From positions 4,098 to 30,785 of the forward strand of contig DISA01000060.1 of assembly GCA_002421915.1 (NCBI GenBank): a stretch of DNA of 26,688 bases, read 5' to 3'. Shown here one piece after another: positions 7,103 to 16,300 of this stretch (the stretch's first letter is position 1; the number at the start of each line of letters is the position of its first letter). Under the pieces are notes generated by a model. That model was not told the origin of the DNA and did no database searches. It saw only the letters and a list, made by a program, of their open reading frames with translations. This DNA is from Gallionellaceae bacterium UBA6222. GTDB taxonomy: Bacteria; Pseudomonadota; Gammaproteobacteria; Burkholderiales; Gallionellaceae. The position numbers and the translations under genes are program-made.

Positions 7103-8671
7103 TCATTTTTTCGCCGCCAAATCAAGAAAAGCCGTCACCGCCACAATTGCATCCGTGACTTCCTGCTTGGGGATGTTCGGCGAACTCGGGTGGGAGTACG
7201 GGTTCATCACCACGTTTTTCAGCAACTCAAGACGATGGATGGCTGCATCCCAATCGGCTTGTTTCAAACTGCCTGTAACTTGCCAGCTTTTCAGCGCATC
7301 GAGATAAACCTGAGCTTTATGATCCATCGGGTCTTGCCGGTAAATCAGCTTGATTTTTATCAACTCGCAGGCGACCCGCAAGCCCAACTCGAACGCTTGC
7401 CGCGCATAGTTCGCAGCGGCCTCCACGTATCCCAATGTCAACAGGTCGCTCGCTTTCTGGAGCAACGCCCTGGCTGGTTTGTTCATCACCGGACGGACAA
7501 TTGGCATCGGCGCTGTAGCAGCGGGATCGCCTTCATAGATTTCGCAGCAACCCCAATCATTTTTCGGCAGGCGTTCGCGCGCCAGATCGAACCATGTCTT
7601 GTCGTGAGTCAGCAACACCACCTGCCAATCCGGGAAGTGGGTATGCAGCACGTCCAGCACCGGCAGGCGATTAGAATGGTCAAGGCCGATCAGCACATCA
7701 TCGAGCACCAGCAATTTCAATGCGTCCTGTGTCGCGGTGGGTGTGCAGGCCAAGCGCCCTGCCAGGTAGATTGCCAAAGCGAGTGCCGAGAGGCGCGCTT
7801 CATTCAAAAAATCTTGCGGGCGGCTTGGGCTATGGTTGCGAAACGATATGTCTAGTTTCAGCTCCCGGCCAACCACCTCGCGGTCACGTTTTAAGCGGCC
7901 TGCTGAATAGTTGAGGCCAGTGAAACTGAATGGCGCAACCACCACATCCGCACCAATCAACTCACCGAGAAGAACGCCGACATGCGGATGCAGGGCATCA
8001 AGCGCCTGCCGGAAGCCACTATTGAATTCGGCACAGGCAGCCAGCACATTTTGAAACTCAGCGCTTGGAGTCGCCCCCGCTTTTGGAGCAGAAGGTTTTA
8101 TCTGCGACGCAGCTTCCACACTTGCCCATAATTGCGAAAGCGATTTTTGCTGGCCACCCGCCACAGTAATCGGATAGTCCGCCAGCAGGCGTTTGAGTGC
8201 GATATCGAACAGATTGATGTCACCGTCACCATGCAGATAATTGGTATCGAGCAGTGCCCGGTAATCCAGGCAGGCGCAGCGCATGGCCACCGATCTTGTC
8301 CGGCTATCGGAGCCTCTAAAAAAGTAATCGTACCAACCTGTTACTTGCGTACTGAAGTCATACTCACAAGGATGTTTATCTGCAGACCATTCAACGATGG
8401 CGGCATCACCAACATACTCGACACCGACTTTGCACACACCCTCCGGTTGACCAGAGAACACGTTCCGATAGTGATCAAGCGGTTGTACAGGCTTAAGGGA
8501 AAAAAACTCCCGCAAGGCGTGAAAAATGGACGATTTGCCGGAGCCGTTCTCCCCATAAACCAGCAGGTTTTTGCCGTCGAGATCGAAATACACCGGAGCT
8601 GGGCCGGGAAAGGCCCGGAAGTCGGTGAGCGTCAGACGCTTGATGCGCAGCGGCTTGGGCTGCACGGTCAT
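7103..8671 (-). CDS. AAA/ABC-type ATPase with HEPN-like C-terminal region, last gene of the defence-like operon
   Basis: This 522-aa protein has the architecture of SMC/RecF-like ABC ATPases found in defence systems. The N-terminus IKRLTLTDFRAFPGP leads into Walker A GENGSGKSS at residues 40-48. A signature-like FLNEARLSALALAIYLA lies near 285-300, Walker B LKLLVLDDVLIGLD near 315-328, and the downstream LLTHD His switch follows. No long coiled coil separates the ATPase halves, so it is compact, unlike SMC. Residues from about 400 are helical (ALLQKASDLLTLGYVEAA, then ARQAFELGLRVACELIK) and end with NVVMNPYSHPSSPN, which resembles a HEPN fold, although the usual catalytic Arg of R-x4-6-H is not obvious. 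ATG and the preceding TGA share ATGA with the methyltransferase gene. It probably couples ATP hydrolysis to sensing or effector function of the operon. Confidence 0.85.
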   Translation of the reverse strand: MTVQPKPLRIKRLTLTDFRAFPGPAPVYFDLDGKNLLVYGENGSGKSSIFHALREFFSLKPVQPLDHYRNVFSGQPEGVCKVGVEYVGDAAIVEWSADKHPCEYDFSTQVTGWYDYFFRGSDSRTRSVAMRCACLDYRALLDTNYLHGDGDINLFDIALKRLLADYPITVAGGQQKSLSQLWASVEAASQIKPSAPKAGATPSAEFQNVLAACAEFNSGFRQALDALHPHVGVLLGELIGADVVVAPFSFTGLNYSAGRLKRDREVVGRELKLDISFRNHSPSRPQDFLNEARLSALALAIYLAGRLACTPTATQDALKLLVLDDVLIGLDHSNRLPVLDVLHTHFPDWQVVLLTHDKTWFDLARERLPKNDWGCCEIYEGDPAATAPMPIVRPVMNKPARALLQKASDLLTLGYVEAAANYARQAFELGLRVACELIKIKLIYRQDPMDHKAQVYLDALKSWQVTGSLKQADWDAAIHRLELLKNVVMNPYSHPSSPNIPKQEVTDAIVAVTAFLDLAAKK

Positions 8672-11600
8672 TCACGCCCCTCGACGATGCGCACTACGTC
8701 CAGCGCTTGCAGGTCGAAGAGCATGGCGTAGATGGGGTGGCTGGTGGCGAAGATGCGGGTGGCCAAGTCGTTGGCGGCGGCGATTAACCCCTCTCGCCCG
8801 CTGGCGGGAGAGAGGCTGGGGGAGAGGGTAGCAAGTTTGGCGATGCCTGCTTTTTCGCAGGCGTCGAACAGGCGGATATTGGCGCGGTGCAGGTCGTCGG
8901 GGAAGAACAGTTCGAAGACGAGGCCGTTGATGAGTTGCTCGAAGCGGGGATCGTATGAGGCCATTACTCCGTCCACTATCGAACTCAGCAGTGCCTTTTG
9001 CTGTTCCGTAGCAAAAGGAATAGGGATTTGCGAGACATACATAGGTTTGAATTCGTAGAAGCCGCCTTGCTTGCCCGAAAAAGTCTGTTGCGTGAACCAC
9101 CATGACACGGACGAATTCAGCACGCCAAGCACATAGCGCCATTCTTCCGTGACAATAATGTTCGTTTTGTCGTTCCCACAATATCCGGCCAGGTCGGGCG
9201 CATATTCGACACCGTCCTCAATCGCGGGAACAAAAATTTTCGGCTGGTCAAATTCAGCGAGGTAGGACTCCTTCGGGTTGTTGTCGAGTTCCAGCCAATG
9301 ATGCTGGCCCTCGCCTTTCCCATTTCTTGACGAAGTGCATTGGCCGCGCTTGCGCAACGCCTCCTCGAACTGAGTCAGGTGTCTCAATACCGCAGGGTAG
9401 CTTTCCAGCTTCTCGTGAAAACCGAACGGGAAGGTAATCAGATACAGCCCTGCCCACTCGACTTTCCATCGCTTGACATCGCGCCCACGAAGGTAAGGCT
9501 TGATGAGTTCGGCAGACTTGGGATCTTCTGCTATAAGCCGCTCCCGTGTAGCACCGTCGATTACAAAGGCATCATTCAGCCCAGTCTTGATACCGTAATA
9601 GAATCGGCCATTCACATATTCACCCAGTGGCTTGCCCGCCACTCGGGTGCGCGCCAGCAATTGCCGTTTGAGCGGAGGTTCCAGTTGCCATCCTTCCTTT
9701 TTCAACTCAGCTTGTGGCACCTCAAAGCTTTCAGTAGCAAATATGGTAGGAAAGGCTTCCACCGGATGTTCCTGCGACCAGTTTAACGCCCGCACCATGT
9801 CCGCTGCCGGGGGCGGGTTGATTGGCTTCTCGCGCCGGGTCGCGATGACGATGGTGGGGTAAGCAATTGCCTTGAACACCGCCTCGTCGCCAAAATCAAT
9901 AATGCTGTTGAGCCGGGTATGCGTCGCCATGAACAGGCGCAGCCCTTCGCCGTATTTGGCGCGGTACCACTTGTTGGAGGTGATGAAGGAAAGTACACCA
10001 TGTGGCTTGAGTAGCTTGACCGAGCGCTCGTAGAAGAATACATACAGGTCGGCTCTACTGCTGCCGCATTCATATTGATAAACATTTTTCAGAATGGGCG
10101 TCAGTTCCTTGATGTCCTCATGTCGGATGTATGGTGGGTTGCCGATGACGATGTCGAACACCGCCTCGGAGTTGTCGCGGGCGCGCGGCATACCGAACAT
10201 CCATTCCACATCGAAAAAGTCGGCATGACGGTTCTGGTCAAAGGGATCCCAGCGCGCCATGCGGTCGGCGTCGCACGCGGTGACGAAGCCATCGCGCTTG
10301 AGCAGGGCGACCAGTTCCTCGTGCAGCTTCTGTACTTTTTCCTTGCGCCGCTTCTTGGTGGCACGGGTACGGGCAGTGAAGTAGGCGGCGTTAGCATCAC
10401 GCAGTTCCGCTTCTTTCTCGGCAATGGCCGGGTCATCCAACAGTGAACCTTGAGCACCGTGGCGCGGTACGCCAAACAAAGTATTGGCGGCGACGATCTT
10501 GGTTTCCAGATTGGGTAGCGGGGTGATGTTCCAGTTGGGTTTGTTGCGGTCTATGGGCTGGCTGACGATGAGAGCGATGAAGAAGCGCAGCTTGGCAATC
10601 TGCACGGCGATGGGCTGGATGTCCGAACCGAATATGCACTTCTCGATGAGGTAGAGCTTGCGCGTGTAGTCTGCATAGGCCGGATCGGCGAAGTCTTTTT
10701 TGTGCTTTTCCAGCGCGGCCTCGGCATCGCTGATTTCCGCGTCGCGCTGCACCGGGTCGGGGGTCTTGCGCGCCCCGGCAAGGCGTTGCTGCAAGGGTGC
10801 AAGGTTCTGTTCGCGCCAGCGGCGATTGTCCGGGTCGAGCTTTTGCAGGGCGATAAAGAGCTTGGCCAAGATGCCCATCGGAAAGGCACCGGAACCGCAG
10901 GCAGGGTCGAGCACTTTGAGATTTTCAATAGCAGCGACCAATGCATTTGCCTCGGCCTCGCTGAAATTGTAGTCAGTGTCGGCGTGGGAAAGCAGGCGGT
11001 GCAGGCGGGCGGTGTTTTCCCTCTCCCCCAGCCCCTCTCCCGCAGGCGGGAGAGGGGAGTTGAGGTGGCGCGCAAAGTAGGCGATGAGTGCTTCGTCCAC
11101 CATGTAGTCCACCACTTCGCGTGGCGTGTAGAACGAGCCTGATTGCTTGCGCGCAGTGTTGCGGGTATCTGGGTTATAGCTGGCAAGCAGGTTTTCGAAC
11201 ACCTTGCCGAGCAGTTCTGGATCAAGGGCGACTTCCTCTTCCAGCGGGGTGTTCTCGTCGATGGTGAATTTATAGCTGTTGAGCAGGTCGATCAAGCCAT
11301 TGACCGGGTAGCGTTTTCCCTTGGTCTCGAATTCGGTATTAAGTGCCGCATCTTCGGTGCCGCCGAAGAACAGTTTGTTGGGCACATGGGCACGAGCCTC
11401 CGGGCGGCGCGAGAACCCATCAATGCGCAGTACCCAGCCATTACCTTCTTTTGTAGCCAGTTCGCGCAAGTCGGGGTTGCGCTCAATATCATGGTCGGTC
11501 AATGCCTCATCCAGGCACTCGAACAGTCCACCGTTCAGGAAGGGAATATTCGAGAAGTGTTGGCGCAAGGTTGCATCTGGATCGTTGAAAACATCTTTGT

Positions 11601-12651
11601 AGCGATAGACCAAAGAGATCAGGTAATCCCCTTTCATGCCGCCACCCTCCTTTGCCCAGCGGCGATCCTCGCCCATATCCACATTCAGTGTGGCAAAGAA
11701 GAGATTTTGCAGAATAGCGTGGTAGTAGTGACTGTCTTCGGGGTGTGCATCCGGTGCCTGCTTGAGCAGGGTTTTAAGCGTGCCAACGTCGAACAGGGCA
11801 TCCGACACCAAGCCGCGCTCCTTGATGAACCAGACGAAAATCAGGCGGGTGAGAAGGCGAATGACGCCGATGGCGTCGCGATCCGGCCCACCGCCTTGCG
11901 GGAAGCGTGCTTCCTTGACCGCCCAGAGATACCACCAAGCAAGTTTCTTGTAGAAGTCCTCGTTGAGCTTTTGGGTCGAGAGCGTCCCGATCCATGCGTC
12001 ATACAGCTCGCGAAAATTGGTTGGGCGACGTTTCTCGCCCAGATTTTCCAGCGCCAGCCCGGCCAGGATGTCCAGGTGCGCGCGGTGCGGGTTGGCAATC
12101 CGCACATCCTTGATGACGGTAATGCGGCTATCAATAACGTCTTTGGCAGCATCTTTGAGGTTAGCGCGCCGGTCGATCACCACCAGCGAAAGCAATTCGC
12201 CATGTTTGAAAATCACGATAGCGGGCATGGGAAAGCGACGATTCAGCTCTCGTGCGATAGCGGCAAGGTCGGTGCGCGACCAGCTTTCACCCTGCAATTC
12301 GATGGCCAGAAAAACGAATGACTCAATGAGGCTGCGCGCCAGCTTGGTATCGATGGAAAATGCTTGCTGCCCCATCGCCAGCGAAGGTATTTCATCGTTG
12401 GTAAGCTGGAACAAAAAGGCGCACTGCTTCCATCTGGAAACGTGCGCCTTGTCGCGGTTGAATGTGCTGTGGGTTGCCTCTTCTACAGCCGCGACAAATT
12501 GCTCCGGCTTCGAGCCAAAGTCGGCGGTCTTGTCGCTCTGGTAACCAAGGGCTGACAGTAATGCCTCACTGGCATCTTGCAGTGAGTGTTTTTGAAAATC
12601 AGCTAGGGCATTGCGAAGTGAGGTGAGTTTTTGCGGATTGAATTCGGGCAT
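8668..12651 (-). CDS. Large Eco57I/TaqI-type adenine-specific DNA methyltransferase (possible Type IIG-like R-M protein)
   Basis: This 1327-aa protein contains an N6-adenine methyltransferase core with SAM-binding motif DPACGSGAF at residues 582-590 and catalytic NPPY at 838-841 (IGNPPYIRHEDI). A TaqI-like target-recognition region follows (YYGIKTGLNDAFVID, YLRGRDVKRW, FEFKPMYVSQIPIP-like end). About 500 residues precede the core; I recognise no certain nuclease motif there. The length fits Type IIG or PglX/DrmM-like enzymes and no separate specificity subunit exists. The ATG at 12651 lies 2 bp after the vapC stop, and the stop overlaps the ATPase start. Two stretches, SPLPPAGEGLGERE near residue 535 and LSPSLSPASGREG near 1280, are encoded by copies of a palindromic repeat and are probably late insertions. 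Confidence 0.9.
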   Translation of the reverse strand: MPEFNPQKLTSLRNALADFQKHSLQDASEALLSALGYQSDKTADFGSKPEQFVAAVEEATHSTFNRDKAHVSRWKQCAFLFQLTNDEIPSLAMGQQAFSIDTKLARSLIESFVFLAIELQGESWSRTDLAAIARELNRRFPMPAIVIFKHGELLSLVVIDRRANLKDAAKDVIDSRITVIKDVRIANPHRAHLDILAGLALENLGEKRRPTNFRELYDAWIGTLSTQKLNEDFYKKLAWWYLWAVKEARFPQGGGPDRDAIGVIRLLTRLIFVWFIKERGLVSDALFDVGTLKTLLKQAPDAHPEDSHYYHAILQNLFFATLNVDMGEDRRWAKEGGGMKGDYLISLVYRYKDVFNDPDATLRQHFSNIPFLNGGLFECLDEALTDHDIERNPDLRELATKEGNGWVLRIDGFSRRPEARAHVPNKLFFGGTEDAALNTEFETKGKRYPVNGLIDLLNSYKFTIDENTPLEEEVALDPELLGKVFENLLASYNPDTRNTARKQSGSFYTPREVVDYMVDEALIAYFARHLNSPLPPAGEGLGERENTARLHRLLSHADTDYNFSEAEANALVAAIENLKVLDPACGSGAFPMGILAKLFIALQKLDPDNRRWREQNLAPLQQRLAGARKTPDPVQRDAEISDAEAALEKHKKDFADPAYADYTRKLYLIEKCIFGSDIQPIAVQIAKLRFFIALIVSQPIDRNKPNWNITPLPNLETKIVAANTLFGVPRHGAQGSLLDDPAIAEKEAELRDANAAYFTARTRATKKRRKEKVQKLHEELVALLKRDGFVTACDADRMARWDPFDQNRHADFFDVEWMFGMPRARDNSEAVFDIVIGNPPYIRHEDIKELTPILKNVYQYECGSSRADLYVFFYERSVKLLKPHGVLSFITSNKWYRAKYGEGLRLFMATHTRLNSIIDFGDEAVFKAIAYPTIVIATRREKPINPPPAADMVRALNWSQEHPVEAFPTIFATESFEVPQAELKKEGWQLEPPLKRQLLARTRVAGKPLGEYVNGRFYYGIKTGLNDAFVIDGATRERLIAEDPKSAELIKPYLRGRDVKRWKVEWAGLYLITFPFGFHEKLESYPAVLRHLTQFEEALRKRGQCTSSRNGKGEGQHHWLELDNNPKESYLAEFDQPKIFVPAIEDGVEYAPDLAGYCGNDKTNIIVTEEWRYVLGVLNSSVSWWFTQQTFSGKQGGFYEFKPMYVSQIPIPFATEQQKALLSSIVDGVMASYDPRFEQLINGLVFELFFPDDLHRANIRLFDACEKAGIAKLATLSPSLSPASGREGLIAAANDLATRIFATSHPIYAMLFDLQALDVVRIVEGRE
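8788..8828 (-). repeat. Palindromic repeat (CCCTCTC...GGGAGAG type), copy 1, inside the methyltransferase gene
   Basis: The core is CCCCTCTCGCCCGCTGGCGG followed by GAGAGAGGCTGGGGGAGAGG. It is part of a family with copies at 11019-11058 (opposite orientation) and 17945-18001. Here it is translated on the - strand as LSPSLSPASGREG, within a C-terminal stretch of the methyltransferase. Similar PAGEG/SPASGRE peptides turn up in many proteobacterial proteins because such repeats enter coding regions (from memory). Confidence 0.85.
11019..11058 (+). repeat. Palindromic repeat, copy 2, inside the methyltransferase gene
   Basis: Its reverse complement (CCCCTCTCCCGCCTGCGGGA, then GAGGGGCTGGGGGAGAGGG) aligns with copy 1 over its whole length with few changes. 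In the gene it encodes SPLPPAGEGLGERE between the segment ending AYFARHL and the segment beginning NTARLHRLL, just before the SAM-binding domain. The frame is preserved. Confidence 0.85.
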
Positions 12652-12653
12652 GG

Positions 12654-13061
12654 TTATGCCGTCCAGTTTTCTATTTTCAAGCCGGGTATGCGGGAAAAAT
12701 CACGTTCGTTGTTGGTGACCAGTATCAAATTTTCGGCCAGCGCATGGCATGCAATCAGGGTGTCCATATACCCAACGGTATTGCCACTTATTTTTTGTTC
12801 GGCGCGAAGTTTACCGTAGTAATCTGCCGCTAATACCGGCCACTCAAGACACGGCAGGTAATCGAGAAAAGCCAGCACGGCAATACGCAACGAAGTGGCC
12901 TCGGGTACAAGTTCAAGGCCATAAAGCAATTCACCTCGGGTAATGGCGGAAATGGCGATGTCTTCGTTTTCCAGTGCTGTGCGAATCTTGCGCAACAATT
13001 CTGGCTGCTTGCGCTTGATTGTGTAGCTGCAAATATCTGTATCGAGCAAATATCGGGGCAT
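12654..13061 (-). CDS. vapC: VapC-type PIN-domain ribonuclease toxin
   Basis: This 135-aa PIN-domain protein has the VapC acidic residues: Asp in LLDTDICSY (about residue 7), Glu in ITRGELLYGL (about 44), Asp in GYMDTLIACHA (about 99) and the C-terminal block VTNNERDFSRIPGLKIENW. VapC toxins are Mg2+-dependent endoribonucleases that cleave tRNA or rRNA and are held inactive by VapB. The ATG shares its A with the TAA of vapB (TAATG) and the stop lies 2 bp before the methyltransferase ATG, so all three must be co-transcribed and probably translationally coupled. Length and motif order are intact, so the toxin looks functional. The unusual feature is its position in the middle of a restriction-modification-like operon. 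Confidence 0.93.
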   Translation of the reverse strand: MPRYLLDTDICSYTIKRKQPELLRKIRTALENEDIAISAITRGELLYGLELVPEATSLRIAVLAFLDYLPCLEWPVLAADYYGKLRAEQKISGNTVGYMDTLIACHALAENLILVTNNERDFSRIPGLKIENWTA

Positions 13062-13312
13062 TAAAAAATCACCCGAAACCCACCCGCCAAGTTATCGCGA
13101 TCTGCCATGAATTCTTCCGGCACAGCCGCTTCTTCGATCAACCTGAACATTTCATCCAAGCCGGCAGTTGAATTGTTTTTGGGAGTGAGGGTGACGACAC
13201 CCGTGACTTCGTTTTTATGCACCCAGACTTCGTCGCCCTGCAATCTGCATGCCTTGGGCAAGCGCACTGCCTGACTGTGTCCGGTTTTAAATAGTTTCGC
13301 GGTAGCTAACAT
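13061..13312 (-). CDS. vapB: VapB-type antitoxin (AbrB/MazE-like DNA-binding fold)
   Basis: This 83-aa protein begins LATAKLFKTGHSQAVRLPKA, the swapped-hairpin DNA-binding N-terminus of VapB/AbrB antitoxins. The C-terminal half (GLDEMFRLIEEAAVPEEF and FRVIF end) would thread into the VapC active site. VapB neutralises VapC and, with it, usually represses its own promoter. An excellent AGGAGG lies 5 bp before the ATG, stronger than sites for its neighbours, so antitoxin could be made in excess of toxin. It follows the helicase stop by 30 bp, which leaves little room for a dedicated promoter unless one lies inside the helicase 3' end. Confidence 0.92.
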   Translation of the reverse strand: MLATAKLFKTGHSQAVRLPKACRLQGDEVWVHKNEVTGVVTLTPKNNSTAGLDEMFRLIEEAAVPEEFMADRDNLAGGFRVIF

Positions 13313-13342
13313 GACAGCCTCCTAGTATGTATGGATTCATAG

Positions 13343-16300
13343 CTACTTTATCACAAGCCAAGTGATAAGGTCGAAGTCTCCAGCGGATTTCACTTGCTTG
13401 CCCGCGTCGGTAAGTTTGCCACCGCGCCCGGCGAAGAGGTTGCCCGCATTCTTCCGCTCGAACTGCGCGGCGATGGCGGTTACGGCACGATCCAGCAGTT
13501 GGCTGTAACGGCTCATGTCCTCGCCATTATTTGTCTCGGTATCAAATAATTCGCAAAGTTGCGCATAGGGTTCAACCTTGCCTTGGCTCACAGTGCGGAA
13601 GATTTCGAGCACTTGCTTCGGGCTGGTGAAGTTGTAGCGCACCTCTCCATCGTCGCGGATATAGATAAGGAAATAAGGTTGGAGCGGATTGACGGCTTCG
13701 TTGCCGCTGGCCTCGATACGTTGTTTCAAACAATAAATCGCACCCGGCTGGATGGTCTGAAATTCGGGATGGGGCGGCACGACAGCATAGAGGCCGAAAG
13801 GTGCTTCCTCCAGCTTGGCTTTGTTGGCCTCGATATACGCTGCCAGCTCCATGCGGAAATCGTCGAGGGTGAATTCATTGATGGATACGCTCTCGTTGAA
13901 GTCTTCCAGATCGAGCACTTCATCCTTGAGGCGCATGAGTTGCTTATCGCGGTAGCGCATGTCGCCCTTAATCAGCTCTTGCAGCTCTTCGGATTGCAGG
14001 ATGTTGTCCTCGGCGGTGGCGGAGATGTCCACCAGCGCCATGCGGGCTTCAACACGGTTTTTCAGGTTAATGTACTTGTTGAGGTCGGGCGTGGGCCAGA
14101 AATTGATGAGTTGAATTTCCTTGTTCTGGCTGCCGATACGGTCGATACGACCGAAGCGCTGGATGATGCGCACCGGGTTCCAGTGGATGTCGTAGTTTGC
14201 CAGCAGGTCGCAATCCTGAAGGTTCTGCCCTTCGGATATGCAGTCGGTGGCAATCAGGATGTCGATCTCGCTATCCTGCGGCATGGATTTCATCTTCGAC
14301 CGCTGCTTGGCGCGCGGCGAAAAGTTGGTGAGAATCTGCGTGAATTCGGCTTGCCCGAAAGTGGTGCGATTCGGTTTCGCGCCGCCGGACACGAGCGCAA
14401 TGTGGACGCTGAGCGTGTTGCGCGCCCAGTCCTCCAGATTTTCATAAAGGTAAGCTGCCGTGTCGGCGAAGGCACAGAACACGATAATCTTGCGGTTTTC
14501 TGCGCCATGGTTGTTGATGGTTGGGTGCCTGGCTTTTTGTTCGATGATCTTTTTCAGCTCAGCGAGCTTGGCATCACGCTCGGGTGTTACGCCATCGGCG
14601 CTTTCCGCAAGCATTGATAGTTGCTGCTTGTCACTGGACAAATCTGCCAACCATCGATCAACGTCCATGTGTTCAAGACGATATTTGAGGGTGCCTACCT
14701 CAAAGGCTTCTCGCAACTCATCATCCTCTTCTGCTTCCATGACGAAAAGATCAGGCTGTAGCTCCTGCGCCTTAGTGTCGCGCAATTCCTGATACTTGCC
14801 AATGCGCGCTTCCAGGTCTTCGATCTTTTTGACTGTACGATCCATCGTGATGGAAAAAGAACGCACAGAGCTTTCCAGACGCTTGAGGAAGTTGACCTTC
14901 ATCATGCCGATCAGGAAGCGTTCACGAGTCTCCTGGCTGAAGTTCTTGATGACGCCTTCACCGGCGTACAAACTCTTGAACTGCGGCAGCACATAGGCGG
15001 AAGGCTTGAATAAAGAAAGCTGATATTTTTCGATTTCCTCATTCAGCCGGTCATAGGTAGGAAAGCGATGCTTGCTGTCTATGTCGGCGGAAATGGATTT
15101 TGGCTTGGCGCGTTTTGGGAACTGGCCGATAGCCGCCAGTGATGCGCGGTAGTAGCGCTGAATATGTTTCCGTGAGCGGGCAATGGTAAGTTCATCGAGT
15201 AAGGTGAAAAACCCCGCTGGTAGCCGATCCATCAAATGCTGCGCATTTTTCTCGCCTGCACGCATCGCCCATTCCATAAAGGTTTTTTGTGCAGCCCCCA
15301 AGGTTTCCTTGATGCTGTGAATGCCAAAGCTTTGTGAGAACGCCGTGTCTATATCTTCGGTGACAAAGTAAATCTGGTTGCGCAAATCCTTGAGGTCGTT
15401 ATTCACAGGTGTGGCCGACAGCAGCATCACTTTGGTTTTTACGCCGGTCTGGATAATGTCTTGCATCAGACGTTCATAGCGGCTCTTGCGGATAATGTTG
15501 CCGTCCTCGTCGCGCTTGCCCTTCACGTTATTGCGAAAATTGTGAGATTCGTCGATAACGATGAGGTCGTAATTTCCCCAATTAAGGGTGGCAAGATCAA
15601 CGCCATCAACCTTGCCGGTTTCCCGCGACAGGTCGGTGTGGGAAAGCACCATATAGGCGAAGCGATCCTTGAGAAACGGGTTCAGATCACTGTTGTTCTG
15701 TGCGAGAAAAACCGTCCAGTTGTCGCGCAGTTTCTTGGGGCACAGGACGAGAACGCGAAGGTTTCTGAGTTCGTAATACTTGATGACCGCCAGCGCGGTA
15801 TAGGTTTTGCCCAAACCGACACTATCGGCAAGGATGCAGCCGTTGTGTGCGTTGATTTTGTGAATCGCGCCCTTGGCACCGTCTTTCTGAAAATCGAACA
15901 GCGCCTTCCAAATGTCGGTATCGACAATAGCGGTTCGGTCAAAAAGCTGGGCATCATCAGCCTGCCCAGACAGGAAGCGCTCGAAAACATGGAACAGCGT
16001 CTTGAAGTAAATAAACTCAGGCGGGTGATTTACATAGAGCTGCGACAGGTAATTCAAAACCTCATCTTTGACATCGGCCACCAGCTTGTCGTCGGCCCAG
16101 ATGTCGTCAAACCACGCCTTGAGGTCGGTTCGGTCGCGGTCACTATCAACGATCAGGTTCAACTCAATGTTCGGTGTGGCGGAAAGCCCGAGGCCGCGCA
16201 GGGTGAAGTTGGAGCTGCCAAGGATGGCATGTTCGCGGTGACCGTCGTGGATGTGGTAGAGCTTGCCGTGTAGCAGATTGGTTTGGCGTATAGAGCGAAT

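Noticed and set aside
11143..12321. 392-codon + strand frame inside the methyltransferase gene
   Set aside because: Antisense shadow; the - strand frame carries all recognisable motifs and is continuous for 1327 codons.
13559..14617. 352-codon + strand frame opposite the helicase
   Set aside because: Shadow of the conserved SNF2 C-terminal half; its translation has no motif.
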